A stretch of 64,000 nucleotides of DNA, from contig WHUX01000255.1 of assembly GCA_015179025.1 (NCBI GenBank), positions 1 through 64,000 of the forward strand. Direction: 5' to 3'. Source of the stretch: Terfezia claveryi. Taxonomy: Eukaryota; Ascomycota; Pezizomycetes; Pezizales; Pezizaceae. The notes under the pieces were generated by a model. That model did no database searches and had not been told where the DNA came from. It saw only the letters and a list, made by a program, of their open reading frames with translations. Position numbers and translations under genes: made by a program. This document shows, piece after piece, positions 43,513 to 55,712 of the stretch. How positions within the stretch are numbered: position 1 is the stretch's first letter; each line of letters opens with the position of its first letter.

Positions 43513-46500
43513 TCAGTCGACTGGGCAGGGCTTCCTCGAGTATCATTGGTAGAACAGGCTAATGAGGTCCTGTGCATTCTCCAAGTCCTCTGTAGGTTGC
43601 CATGTAGCCTTCTCATCCCCTAACTACTTGACCTTATACTGAACTCATCTATAGCATTTCCTTAAGTTCAGTACCTCCTCAACCTTCCACTTCTCTACAC
43701 CTACGATCAGCACTGGAGGAGGTGGAGGGTGCTTTTGCCCGGGAAGGGAATCATTGGTGGCTGGCTCGATCTCCAAGACATGAACAACCGGATGGCACTT
43801 GATATCCTTAGGAAACCTCAGCCAGTAAGCATGAGTGCCTATGGCTGCTAACACCTCATAGGGACCTAGGAACTTGTAGTCCAGCTTACAGAAGGGCCAT
43901 TCTGTCCAGAAGTATCTGCTGGATAGCCACACTTTGTCTCCAAGCTCGTACCTCGGAGCAGGCAGTCATGACCCATTAGCATACTCGGATTGTCTAGCTT
44001 GGGCGTATCCCAACTCGGTTTTTAGGGTGGAGTGCAACTCTGTAATCTCCATGGTAAACTCCTTAGCTGGGGTGTTCATCTTAGCCTTGTGCAGAGGTGC
44101 TAGTGAGTCCACGAAAGGAGGGTGCCATCTATAATTAGCCAGGAATGGGGAGGTCTTCAAAGTCTTAGAGAATTGGTTATTGGCAGAGAATTCATAGGAA
44201 GCCAATAATGATACCCAGTTGTTCTATTGGTAACTAGTATAACCCCTTAAGTATTGTTCCATGATGGCGTTCATGCGTTCTAATTGGCCATTAGTCTAGG
44301 AGTGATATGCTATGGACAAGTGCACCTTCATCCTTAGGAGTTCGCAGAAGGCCTTCCAGAAGTTGGAAATGAATTGGGGCCACAGTTGGAGACAATTGTT
44401 TCGAGGAGGCCATGGTAACAAAATACCTGGTTGAGATAGAGATTGGCTAGGTCTGGGGCAGAACAGGTGTCTTGACAGGGTATCACGTGCCTCATCTTGG
44501 TTAATCGGTCTACTACCATTAGAATGGCATTGAATCCCAAGTCCTCTAGCAACCCAGTTATAAAGTCCATAGTCAGGTGTTGCCAAGGCCGATCTGGGAT
44601 CTTGAGGGGCTTCAGGGTACCATAAGGAGCATGGCAGGTGGGTTTGGCATGCGTACAGATGTGGCAATTCTGTATATATCATTCTACCTCCTTCCATTGG
44701 TCAATTCATATATATTGTCTACACAGCAACTCCAATGTCTTAGCCACCCTAGAGTAGCCCACAGCCAAGATGTCATAGTGCTCCTTGATCAACCTCAAGT
44801 ATAGTTTATTGTCCGTAGGTATGTAGAGATGGTCAAGGTAGTAGAGAAAACTGTTCTGGGTACTGCACTCAGCCAGGGAGATCTTGGTGTATCTACACTG
44901 GCCGGAATCCACTGCTACAATGATGTCTTTAGCTAAGGGGTCATCCTAATATGCCTTTTTTACCTGTCATTAGAGGTCGACTTCCACTGCAGCCTCAGCT
45001 TTCACCTCAGCCTCAGCATCAACTCTAGTAAGGACATTGGCTGCCAGATCCAGGTTTTCAGGCTTTAATACCATCTGATTTTGGTATTTTAGCCTTTCAT
45101 CCCCCCCTTTAGAGAGGTCCCCTAACCTCCTAGTCAGCGTATTTGGCTTGCCCCTAGCCTTTCCAGGCCGATACCTGATCTTAAAGTTAAAGCAGGACAG
45201 GAATTCCAACCACCTAGCCTGCTGGCAATTCAGCAACTTGGTGGTTGTGAAGTATTCCAGGTTCTTGTGGTCAGAAAGGACCTCAATAACCCCCTTTGCC
45301 AATTCCAGGTGAGGCCTCCATTCCTTGAATGCTTGCACAATAGCTATTAACTCTTTGTCATAGATCTCATAATTAAATTCTATTAGGGAATACTTTTTGG
45401 AGAAATACACTACTGGGTAAAGAATACTATTAACATACTAGCACAGGATTCCGGCAGAGACATAGTTGGAGGCATTCGTTTCTATGATACATTCGCTGTC
45501 AGGATTGAAGTGGGCCAGGATCAGAGCTGAGCAGAAGGCTTCCTTGAGCTTCTCGAAGGTCGACTGGGCTTCTGGACTCTACTTGAAGCGCTGGCCTCTT
45601 TCTATACCCTTGGTCTTAGTTAATGCTATTAGTAGTGCTACGATCTTTGAATATCCCAGAATTAACCAGCAATAGAAGTTAGGGAATTTCAGGAAGGCCT
45701 ATATATCCTTAAGGTAGGCTGGAGTTTTCCACTTCTGGATTGTAGCGACCTTTGCAGGGTCCATCTGGATGCCCTCCGTAGTGATAATCAGCCCCAGATA
45801 CTTGACCTTCTATACATAAAACTTACACTTTTCTAGCTTCAAATATAGCTTGGCTTCCTCCAGTTTCTCCAGCACTTGTCAGATGTAGATCTTGTATTCT
45901 GCTAGAGAATCCAAGTAAATGAGAATATCGTCAAGGTAAGTCATGCAGAATATGTCCAAGAAGTCCTGTAGGGTGTTGTTGATAAAGTGCTGGAAAGAGG
46001 CCGGTGCATTGGTTAGGCTAAAATGCATTACATTATACTCAAAATAGCCATATCATGTCCAGAAGGCTGTTTTCCATTCCTTTCCCTCGGCAATCTGAAC
46101 CAGGTTGTACGCTCCTTTTAGATCCAATTTGGTAAACCATTTTGCATTGGAAAGCCTGGCTAATGTCTCCTGGATCAGAGGCAAAAGGTATCTGTTCTTG
46201 ACCATTATCTTGTTCAGGCCATGATAATCAATACACAACTGAAGAGAGCCATCTAACTTCTTCACGAATAGCACAGAAGCACTCGCTGGGGAAGAGCTAT
46301 AGTGAATGAAGCTCTTATTGAAGTTTTTCTTCAAATACTTTTTCAGAGCTTCCAGTTCCACTCGGGATATCCTATAGAGAGGTCCATAAGGGGGGGTCTT
46401 TTCTTCTACCAGTGGGATTGTATAGTCGTATGGTCGATAGGGGGCAAGCTTTTCTGCTGCTTTTTCCAAGAAAAGGTTAATGAATTCATAGTATTCTTCT

Positions 46501-47312
46501 AGAACCATGGATTTCCACTCCTCCTTAGATCTCGTCTTGTTAATCTCTAGATTCACTTCATGTATGGAGAGAGTGTGTGCCTTCAGCTTGTGCCTCCTGG
46601 TGAGGTAAGCGAAAGCCTCTGCCCCAATAAAGCTAACGTTCAGGGTTTTTAGAGGTACTAGAGGGACAGAGGGGACAGGGGAAATAGGGGGAATAGGGGT
46701 AACCGGGGAGTAGGCAGCATTAATGTGCGTAGGCTGATGTACTACCTGGGCTGGGTAGATTATCAGGGATAGTAATGTACATAGCCCAGTGATAGTGGTT
46801 TTTGGATCCTTACAGTGTTTTTTGCAATAAGGGCTGTTGAATTGCAAGGTGTAAGAGCCGAAGCTGACTGATACATTATGCATTCTAAGCCAGGGGATCC
46901 TAAGGACAATTAGATACTTTAGCTTAGTTACGAACATTGGGAGATCTTCTGCGTAATCACCAATAGCACTGGGCAGGCATGCGAGGTCAGTAATTGTCCC
47001 AGAAAAGATTTGGTGGCTGTCAATGACATTAAGAAGGTGGGGGGTCTTTAGCTTAGAGGTTGGTATAGAGTTTTTACTGACGAAGGTCTGGTCAATAAAT
47101 GCTATTCCTAAAGTACTACAATCTATGAGAGCTGATTTAACTACTGTTTTATTATTGAACTTGATAGTTATAGGTATAATGAAGTGCTCACCAAACAGGT
47201 GAGACTTATTAACAGATATAGATATAGGCAAAGAAAATGTAGATAAAGATAAGCGACCTGGGGCAGGTCTCTTGCTAGTATCAGTAACTAGGCAAGGGAC
47301 TCCCCTTTTCTC
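43513..47312 (-). pseudogene. pol of element D: protease to chromodomain
   Basis: Minus strand, in the -1 frame after gag. The longest intact stretch (46053-47231, 392 codons) covers the protease (LIDCSTLGIAFIDQ, where DCGA is altered) and the first half of RT. RT continues with [10 protein letters not shown] (about 45917-45946), catalytic Asp pair intact. RNase H about 44970-45560 ([20 protein letters not shown]). Integrase about 43700-44930 with zinc domain, MDFITG and SIAYHS. GPY/F is at about 43850 (KFLGPYEV). Chromodomain about 43540-43700 (VEEWKVEEVLNLRKCY). It ends at 43513. Stops and at least one frame break lie in the integrase core, where GPQF is read as GPNSF. Confidence 0.9.
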
Positions 47313-48535
47313 GACTCTTCAACTTCCTCAATCTGTAACTCAGATATAGCATGGGCAGCTAGGGAGCAGTTCTTATGAAGAGGACATACTGCAATGAAGT
47401 GATCCCTTTTCCTACAGGTGATATACAACCCATTATTATAGCGATATTCCCTCTCTTCTTGTGTCAGGTAGGGCCTTCCTGATGATAAATCTATAGGGAT
47501 GGTGCCACCAGCCACAAGGGATGAGTGGGCTGGCTTATTGACTGTAGCTTGGGTCTGAGGGCTCGGGTTCTGGGGTTGCAGTTGCTGTGTTTGGCTCTGG
47601 GGGTGCTGTACTCTCACAGGCCGATAGGTACTGGAGGTGCTAGTCTGAGCTCTCAATCTAGCCAATTTTTGCTCAATCTTTGATGCTTGATCAATGTATT
47701 AGTCAAGAGTTTTAACATCTGGAGATTGTAGGAGGGCCTTTTTGAGCTCAATATTGAGGCCTTTCTCGAATTGTTCCTGCTTTACCCGATCGTTCTATTC
47801 CACCTCTGCTGCCAACCTTGAGAATTCAGCCACATATACTAAAAGGTTATGTCCTCTCTGTTTTAGTTCTTGGAGTGCACGAGTTGCCATACCTACAAGA
47901 TCTGGGTCTCCAAAAGTACGGTTGAGGATTGTACATAAAGCAGCAACATCAGGGAGGTTGAAGCAGTCATCGAGCAAATAGGGTAGAACCTAGTCTAAAG
48001 CTATACCTTCCAGTAGTCCGTATGCATAGACTAATTGGTACTGAATGGTAGGGAACTTTGCAGCATTCCCATTCAGTTTGATCTTGATGGAATTTTTCTA
48101 GGCTTTCAGGCGAGTCCTGTCATTATTAAACTTTGGTGGGGTGGGGAGATTCTAGGTCTTGGGTGCCTGAGGTGCTTGGGGTGCTGGAGCTACTTAGCTT
48201 CCAATCGTGTTCAGGGCCCTATTCAGAGTTTGGATGGTTCTTCTTTCATTGATTAAGTCATTCTGGGCAGTCGTGAGGTATCTTTTGCAGGAGGCAAGGT
48301 CAGCCTGGCATGAGAGAAGGTCTTCAGTGAGTATCATGACCTCATCATTAGTCCTAGTCTATTTTTGTTGGCTTTCATGTATGGCTGATTCCAGCTGTTA
48401 GTCTAAGGCATCTACAGCAAGGTTTATGTAGATAATGGTTTAGCAATAACTACTGAAGTTGGCCTGGTTTATAGGAATAGGCAGGGCTTGCCAGGCTTGA
48501 AACCTAGCAGTGAAAGTGGAGTCTTGGGTAGCTAT
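47288..48535 (-). pseudogene. gag of element D, start codon mutated
   Basis: Minus strand, 416 codons in frame from the position of the F start, here ATA (48533-48535) instead of ATG, to TAG 47288. An upstream ATG at 48568 (MLDHSNQQ) is in frame and could serve. About ten stops interrupt it. Gag domain near 47750-48150 (LLEGIALD, FGDPDLVGMATRALQELKQR); Pro/Gln-rich linker; zinc knuckle at about 47390-47435 (YITCRKRDHFIAVC, where the first Cys is now Tyr). It has a small extra segment (CKRYLTT) relative to F. Confidence 0.85.
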
Positions 48536-48570
48536 TGAGTATACCTGTTGATTAGAATGATCCAACATAG

Positions 48571-49187
48571 TGTAACATAGGCTCTGGGGACAAGGCAACC
48601 AAGGGGTATGCCAGAGTGAGGATAGGAACAAGGTGAGATACATGTAGGAGCACTACATATATGACTAGGAAAACTAGGTTTGTTACGTACACCTGTCACA
48701 GATGTTACAGACAATATTACAGGGGGCAGGATATTTAGAAGGCAGAGGCTAGGGCAAGACACATGTAGGAATACTACATGTGTGACCAGGGGAAGGCTAG
48801 AACGGAGGATAAGGGCAAGGGGCAAGAGACATGTGGAAGCGGTTGCTGTGTGTATTGGAAGGAGACAGCTATTGCTATGGAGTTCTTCACGAGACAAGGG
48901 GGGTGTACAGAGAAGGTACACCAGCATAGGGGAAGGAAGGTCCTGTATTAAATATACAAGACATTGGATAAGGATCCAATGAGAGGGCGGAGAAATGAAG
49001 ATATATATACATGATTCCAGGCCAAGGCCATAAAAGGAATAAGCTTCCTAAGATTCCTATCTCGGAAGCTAAGATAACAATTACCCATCAATGATACCTG
49101 AACAAGCCTGTTTGAGTGTCAAAATAGTACGACATCCGAACAAGCCTGTTCAAGTGTTAAATCAAGACTAAGAATATGGTTGTGATA
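48571..49187 (-). repeat. 5' LTR of element D
   Basis: 617 bp, same length as the 3' LTR. Starts (minus strand) TATCACAACC and ends GTTACA. Confidence 0.93.
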
Positions 49188-49192
49188 TATGA

Positions 49193-52067
49193 GCCCATAT
49201 ATGGAATGTCTCAGTTGGAGCTGGAAGCTTTGAAGAAATACTTGGAGGAAAACTTTAATAAAAGCTTTATTCACTACAGCTCCTCACCAGCGAACGCTCC
49301 AGTACTTTTCGTAAAGAAATTGAATGGCTCTCTCCAGTTGTATGTCAATTATTGGGGCCTAAATAAGATAATGGTTAAAAACAGGTACCCTCTACCTAAA
49401 ATCTAGAAGATATTAGCTAGGCTCTCTAAGGCTAAATGGTATACTAAACTAGATTTGAGAGGGGCATACAACCTGGTAAGGATTGTGGAGGGGGGAGGAG
49501 TAGAAAACTATCTTCCAAACTCGTTATGGCCACTTTGAGTACAATGTCATGCCCTTCAGCTTAACCAACAACCTAGCCTCTTTCTAACACTTTATTAATG
49601 ACACTCTACAAGACTTCTTGGATGTGTTCTATATGGCTTACCTTAACAATATCTTGATTTATTCAGATACCCTCACAGAACACAAGATTCATGTCTGGCA
49701 GGTGTTAGAAAACCCGAAGCAAGCCAGATTGTTCCTCAAGCCTGAGAAATATAAGTTTCATATATAGGAGGTCTAGTATCTGGAGTTAATAATTACTACA
49801 GAAGGCATCTAGATAGATCCTGCTAAGGTTGATGCAATCTAGGAGTAGGAAACTCTGGCCAACTTAAAGGACATGCAAGCCTTCTTAGGGTTTGCCAACT
49901 TCTACCGCTAGTTCATCCTAAGATACTTAAGGATTGCAGCACCCCTAATGGCCTTGACGAAAACGAAGGTAGAAGCTGGCTCACACCTAACAAAAAGGGC
50001 CTTCTACTAGAATTCAAAAGCTTAATCTATCTTCCAGAACATCAAGGAAGCCTTCTGCTCACTACCAATCCTAGCTCATTTCGATCCAAACAGCAAATAT
50101 ATCATCAAAACTGATGTCTCCAATTATATCTCTGCAGGAATCCTCTCTCAGTATATTAACAACATCCTCCACCCAGTAGCTTACTTCTCGAAAAAGTACT
50201 CTCTGGCTGAGTGCAACTATGAGATCTATAACAAGGAGCTAATGGCCATCATAAGGGCGTTTGAGGAGTGGAAGTTATACCTGAAGTCAGCTAAAGGGAT
50301 TATTGAGGTAATATCTAATCACAAAAACCTTGAGTATTTTACAACTACCAAGCTACTCAACCGATAGCAGGCTAGGTAGTCAGAATTCCTCTCTTAGTTT
50401 AACTTTAAGATCAAGTACTGACTCAGAAAAGCTAGTGGCAAGCCTAATATATTAACCCAATATTAGGAGATCTCCTTAAGGGAGGGGATAAAAGGCTAAA
50501 ATACTAAAATCAGGTACTATTGAAGCCCAAAAACATTAATCTGACAGCCAATATTCTTGCTGATGCTGAGACTGATGCAGAAGCTGAGGCTGAGGCCATT
50601 AGGGAAGCCAACCTCCAACAACTAGTAAGACAGGCTTACGAAGGAGACCCCTTGGCCCAGGAAATCATTACTGCAGTAGATTCTGGCTAATGCTGCTATT
50701 CCAAAATCGATCTAGCTGAATATGCTGTCTAGGAAGGTTTCCTTTACCACCTTGAATAGCTTTATGTACTAGAAGGAGATCTGCACCTGCGATTGATCAA
50801 GGAACACCATAATACCCCAGCGGCAGGCCACTCAGGAGTGGCTAAAATATTGGAATTGCTGGCCAGAGAATATACATAAATAGACCAGCAAAAGGATATG
50901 GAATAGTATGTATGGAACTGCTATGTTTGCAAGCATGCTAAGCCCATCTGCTATACCCTATATGGTACTTTAAAGCTCCTGGATATCCCTGATTGGCCGT
51001 AGCTGCATCTGACCATAGACTTCATGACGGGATTGCTAGAAGACTTGGGATTCAATGCTATCCTGATAGTGGTAGACTAGTTGACAAAGATGAGGTATAT
51101 CGTATCTTGTTGGAATACTTGTTCTGCTCAGGAGCTGGCCAACCTCTACCTCAACAATGTGTTCTAGTATTACAGGCTCCCCGAATCCATTGTGTCTAAC
51201 CAGGGCCCTCAGTTCACTTTGGACTTTTAGAAAGCCTTCTGTGAGCTTCTAGAGATTAGAGTACATTTGTCAATAGTATATCACTCCCAGACGGATGGCC
51301 AATTAGAGAGGATGAATGCCATTATAAAGCAATATCTGTGGGCCTTTGTCAATTAACAGCAGGATAACTGAGTTTCATTGCTGTCCACCTGCAAGTTTGC
51401 TGTAAACAACCAGTTTTTGGAATTCTCCAAAACCTCACCTTTCCTAGCTAACTATGGTTGGCACCCCTGGTTTGTAGATGCCCTGGCGCCCCTATAAAAA
51501 GCCCACCCTCTAGCTAAGGAGTACATGGTTCAAATCGCTGAACTCCACCATACCTTGAAAGCTGAGCTAGAATATGTGCAAGCTAGGCAGGCTGAGTATG
51601 CTAATAGAGTATGGCTGCCAGCCCCCAGATACCAGCCAGGAGATAATGTGTAGCTCTCCAGCCAGTACTTCTGGATATAATGGCTATCTCTTAAGCTGGA
51701 CTACAAGTTCCTGAGTCTATTCGAGGTATTGGCTGCTATAGGCACTCATACCTACTGGTTGAAGTTCCTCAAGGACATCAAATGCCACCTGGTTGTTCAT
51801 ATATCAGAAGTTGAGCCTGGGGTAGACGACCCCCTTCTAGGACAGAAGCATCCCTCTTCTTCTTCCGTGGTAGTCAAGGGTGAGAAGGAGTGGGAGGTTG
51901 AAGAGGTATTGGACTCAAGGAAGAGGTACGGTCATCTGCAATACAAGCTTAAATGGTTAGGGGATAAGGAGACTACATAGCAACCTACAGAGGACTTAGA
52001 GAATGCACAGAATATGGTTACCCTGTTCTACTAGCAATACTTAAGGAAGTCTCGCCTAATAGAATGA
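49193..52067 (+). pseudogene. pol of element C, RT to chromodomain
   Basis: Resumes at GPLYGM-like sequence (49193). RT about 49200-49950 has YLNN (49639-49650), where both catalytic Asp codons are now Asn by G-to-A change. RNase H about 50060-50480. Integrase about 50760-51650, heavily interrupted, with HTQTDGQ-like sequence lost to stops. GPY/F region near 51700, chromodomain about 51880-52040 (EKEWEVEEVLDSRKRYGHLQYKLKWLGDKETT, then a stop for Trp). Ends at TGA 52065-52067. Not functional. Confidence 0.87.
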
Positions 52068-52291
52068 TATCATGTCTTTTGAGAGTCATATAGTAGGGCT
52101 TGTCCAACTCTCATTCTTCTTGTTCTTTTCGTTCTTCTTGTTCTTCTCATTCTTCTCGTTCTTCTCATTCTTCTTATTATTTAGAGTTAGGGTCCTTGTT
52201 CCTACCTTTGTTGTTTTTCCTTGTGTTGATTTTGCCGGTTGTCATACCCAGACCTTCTAGTCGCTAGAGCTCTAGCCTAAAAGGGGAATAG
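52068..52291 (+). other. 3' untranslated stretch and polypurine tract of element C
   Basis: TTCTTCTCG-type microsatellite at 52111-52175, then the tract AAAAGGGGAATAG (52279-52291), next to the 3' LTR. Confidence 0.75.
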
Positions 52292-52855
52292 TATCACAAC
52301 CATGTGCTTAGTTGTATTTGTCATTACCTATAATCACAAGTGATAGGTTATTGCTATTGTTGTCTTTGTCATCACCTGCAATCGCAGTTGCTGGGTTATC
52401 GTTACCTTGCTTGGCTTCCGAGATAGGGATTTTAGGAATCTTATTCCTCTCATTGTTCTAGCCTAGAATTATGTATATATAGCCTCTGTCCCTCGTACTG
52501 TTATTGGATCTCTATTCAATGTTTTGTATACCCAATACAGGACCTTGCTTCTCCTAGCGCTTGTGCACCTCCCTTATGCACATTCTTGTCTCATACAAAC
52601 AACTCTGTAGTATAGCTGCCTTCCTCTGATATACGCGACAACCACTTCTACATGTCTCTAGCCTCTTACCTCTTGTCCTTGCCTCCTATCCCAGCCTTCC
52701 CCTAATTACACACGTAGCATTTCTACATGTATGTCTTACCCCTGCCCTATCCCGGCCTTCCCCAATCATATACATGGCGTTTCTATGTATGCAATCCTCT
52801 TGCCCATTACTTAGGTATACCCCTTAGTCGCTTTATCCCTAAAGCCGTCATCACA
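52292..52855 (+). repeat. 3' LTR of element C
   Basis: 564 bp, starting TATCACAACC and ending ATCACA, followed by the duplicated GCTAT. Two U3 palindromes, the second disrupted (CAGTTG for CAGGTG). Confidence 0.92.
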
Positions 52856-52860
52856 GCTAT

Positions 52861-53090
52861 GATGGCCTCCCAATTCTAAAGTACATTGATGAAATAGCTT
52901 TAAAATTATAACAATGTCCTATAACTTCTTCCAATTATCTATATCTAGTTAATCTTTCTCTAGGCTATCAGGAATATATTAAGCTATAAAAACTTCAAAG
53001 CTATTTTGAAGTTATAATACATGCTTGATAGCTCTAAAGTCACTATTGCATCAAGTAACATTTGCTGCAATTGGCTAGAATGCTGATTCT
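52861..53090 (-). pseudogene. hAT-family transposase, middle part
   Basis: Minus strand. It reads (with stops) LARL…NVTWCNSDFRAIKHVL, then LEKDXLDIDNWKKL, ILKLFHQCTLELGGHH, which joins LYNLLPTMDYLLEYL on the other side of chromovirus C. This matches the region of hAT transposases just before the C-terminal domain (…RWNS…, …DW..L..I..IL.PF…). Interrupted on the right by the LTR of element E at 53091; the N-terminal part is beyond the window. Confidence 0.8.
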
Positions 53091-53652
53091 TGTCACAACT
53101 GTGTGCTCAGTTGTCCTTATCATTACCTACAATATTGGTGATGGGTTATTGTTATTGTTGCTCTCAACATCACTTACAATACACATGATAGGTTATTGCT
53201 ATTGTTGTCTTTATTGTTACCTATAATTATAGGTGATAAGTAATCATTACCTTACTTAGCTTCTAAGATAGGGATCTTGGGAAACTTATTCCTTCTATTG
53301 CCCTGACAGAATTATGTATATATAGCCCCTGTCTATTGTATTGTTATTGAATCCATATCTAATATTTTTTATACTAAATATAGGACCTTACCTCTTCTAA
53401 TACTTATGTACCTCCCTTGTGTACCTCCTTGTCTCATAAACAGCTCTGTAGTATAGCTGCCTCTCTCTGACACATATACTTCTATGTATCTCTTATCCTT
53501 GCCTCTTACCTCCTACCCTTACCTTTTGCCTCCTACCCTTGCCCCATCCCAGCTATCTCTAATTATTCATATAATGTTTCTACATATACAATCTCCTTGC
53601 CTACTACCTAGGTATACCCCCTAGTCATCTTGTTACTAGAGCTATTGTTACA
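53091..53652 (+). repeat. 5' LTR of element E
   Basis: 562 bp, starting TGTCACAACT and ending TTACA. Three degenerate copies of the U3 palindrome unit (about 53115-53245), and a TATA block near 53319. Confidence 0.9.
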
Positions 53653-53683
53653 CTACGTTAGATCACTTTGACTAACCGATATA

Positions 53684-54847
53684 ATATCTAAACCAACTCT
53701 ATTACCTACCAACAGGTTCTAAGCATAGAGGGAAACCCCAATACTCTTAGACCCAGCCTAGCTGTTAAAATACCACCCAATAGCTATTGATATCTTTACC
53801 ACTACCTATAAGATTGGCAAAAAATAAGGAGCAGAGCTCTAGAACACCCAATGAAGGCTAAAAGAAGCTAAATATAAAATTCTTATTCTCTGAGAGGACC
53901 TTACAGATAACTAAGTAACTATTTGCAATCTTAACTATTCCCTTACTACTACAACTACATAGGTACCTGTAACTACTATACCCACCAAAACCTAAGACCT
54001 TCCCACACTACCCAAATTTAATAGTGAACAGGCCTACCTTAAGGCCTGGAAAAACTCTATTAATATTAAGCTCAATTGAGACACTGCTAAGTTTCCAACT
54101 ACCTAGTACAAATACATATATATTTATAGCCTACTAGAGGGGATGGCTCAAGACCAAGTCTAGCCCTATATGTTGGAAACAGGTATTAAACTAGTAGACA
54201 TCCCTGCTCTATTCATAATTCTCGACTGAGCATTTGGACATCTGGATCTAGAAGGAATAGCCATTTGGGCCCTCTGGGCCCTCCAACAATAAAACACTGA
54301 CCTGACTATCTATGTAGTAGAATTCTCTAGGCTAGCTGCAAAAGTTGACTAGAATAACAAAATCAAACTAGATCAATTCTAGGAAGGCTAAAGTATGGAA
54401 CTTAGATAGGTACTCATCAATTTTCATGATATCCCCACTCTTGAAGAATTCATTGATTAAGCCAACAAATTGGAGCAGAAGATAGCTAGGTTCAGGAATA
54501 GCCTTAAGGCCTACCCTACAACAGCACCCTCCCGATTGACCTTTTTAGCTCCTCACTTCCAGCTATAGGTCTCCGTAATCCCTTCAAACAAGCTAGCCCA
54601 CCCTTCTCTTATAGTAGGTGGACTGGCCCCTATGGACTTATCTATGGCCAAACCCCACCTAACCTAAGAAAAGAGAGAATGCTGCTGGAATAATAGGCTA
54701 TGCATAGCTTATAGGAAGGCCAACTACTTTATTATAGCTTGCTTCCTTTAAAAGAATCACTTCTTTAGTATCTACGCTATCTCTGACACTCCAGAACTCA
54801 GGATTGTAGAGGTAAATAAGTTGGGAAAAGCCCTGTCCTTTACTTAG
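53684..54847 (+). pseudogene. gag of element E, start codon mutated
   Basis: ATA at 53684-53686 replaces the family ATG. The frame is kept to TAG 54845-54847, but with very many TAG/TAA/TGA stops, the worst decay among the gag copies. Recognisable words are DLPTLPKFN-like, LLEGMAQDQV, TLEEFID-like and a degenerate zinc knuckle (about 54700-54745, Cys and His ligands largely changed). The slippery heptamer GGGAAAA persists at 54823-54829 with a weakened stem. Confidence 0.8.
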
Positions 54848-54879
54848 TCACTGATACTAGTAAGAGACCTATACAAGGT

Positions 54880-54951
54880 TATTTGTTATTATCTATATTT
54901 TCTATCCCTTTTGTTAATGAGTCTCACCTATTCAGTAAGCATTTTGATATA
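54880..54951 (+). pseudogene. pol of element E, first codons
   Basis: Start of pol before the insertion of F (…SIPFVNESHLFSKHFDI). It continues at 61351 (PITISLNGKTFV). Confidence 0.7.
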
Positions 54952-55579
54952 TGTAATGATGGCTCTGGAGGCAAGGTGACCAAGAGGTACACCGGAGTGG
55001 GGACAGGAACAAGGTGAGACACATATAGGAGCGCTACGTGTGTGACTAGGAAAACTAGACTTGTCACGGACACCTGTCATGGATGTCACAGATGATATCA
55101 TGGGGGGCAGGATGTTCAGAAGGTAGAGGCTAAGGTAAAATATATATAGCAATGCTACATATGTGATCAGGGGAAGCTGGGATGGGGCAAGGGCTGGGGG
55201 CAAGAGGCAGGGACAAAAGATATGCAGAAGTGGTTGCCGCGTATGTTGGAGGGAGGCAGCTATACTGCAGAGTTGTTTGTATGAGACAAGGATATGCACA
55301 AGAGAGGTGCATAAGCAGTGGGAGAAGCAAGGTCCTGTATTGGGTATACAAGATATTGGATAGGGATCTAATGAGAGGGCGGAGAAACGAAGATATATAT
55401 ACATGATTCTAGGCCAAGGCTGTGGAAAGAATAAGCTTCCCGAGATTCCTATCTTAGAAGCTAAGATAACAATCATCTATCGATGATACATGAACAAGCC
55501 TGTTCGAGTGTCAGAACAGTACGACACCTGAACAAGCCTGTTCGAGTATCAAATCAAGACAAAGAATAAGGTTGTTATA
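54952..55579 (-). repeat. 3' LTR of element F
   Basis: 628 bp, flanked on the right by the complement of the polypurine tract (CTATTCCCCCTTTAGG). Contains two GAACAAGCCTGTTC words (about 55493-55550). Confidence 0.93.
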
Positions 55580-55712
55580 CTATTCCCCCTTTAGGCTGGA
55601 GCTCCAGCGACGGAGGCCTAGGCACAACAACCGGCAAATCATCATAGGGAACAACAACATAGGAAAACAACAACAAGAACAAGAACAACAACAAGAATGT
55701 AAAGTCATGCTC

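Larger units (their letters stand above)
42794..49187 (-). mobile_element. Chromovirus D, complete but mutated
   Basis: 6394 bp, minus strand, LTRs of 617 bp at both ends. The duplication TATGA is at 42789-42793 and 49188-49192, splitting the RT of element C. Its LTR belongs to subfamily II (two GAACAGGCTTGTTC words instead of CACCTG palindromes), the same as F. Confidence 0.95.
53091..54951 (+). mobile_element. Chromovirus E, 5' part
   Basis: Plus strand, inserted in the hAT remnant. 5' LTR 53091-53652, then gag and the start of pol. Interrupted at 54952 by element F (duplication ATATA, 54947-54951 and 61346-61350); continues at 61351 to the window end. Its 3' LTR is out of view. Confidence 0.92.
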
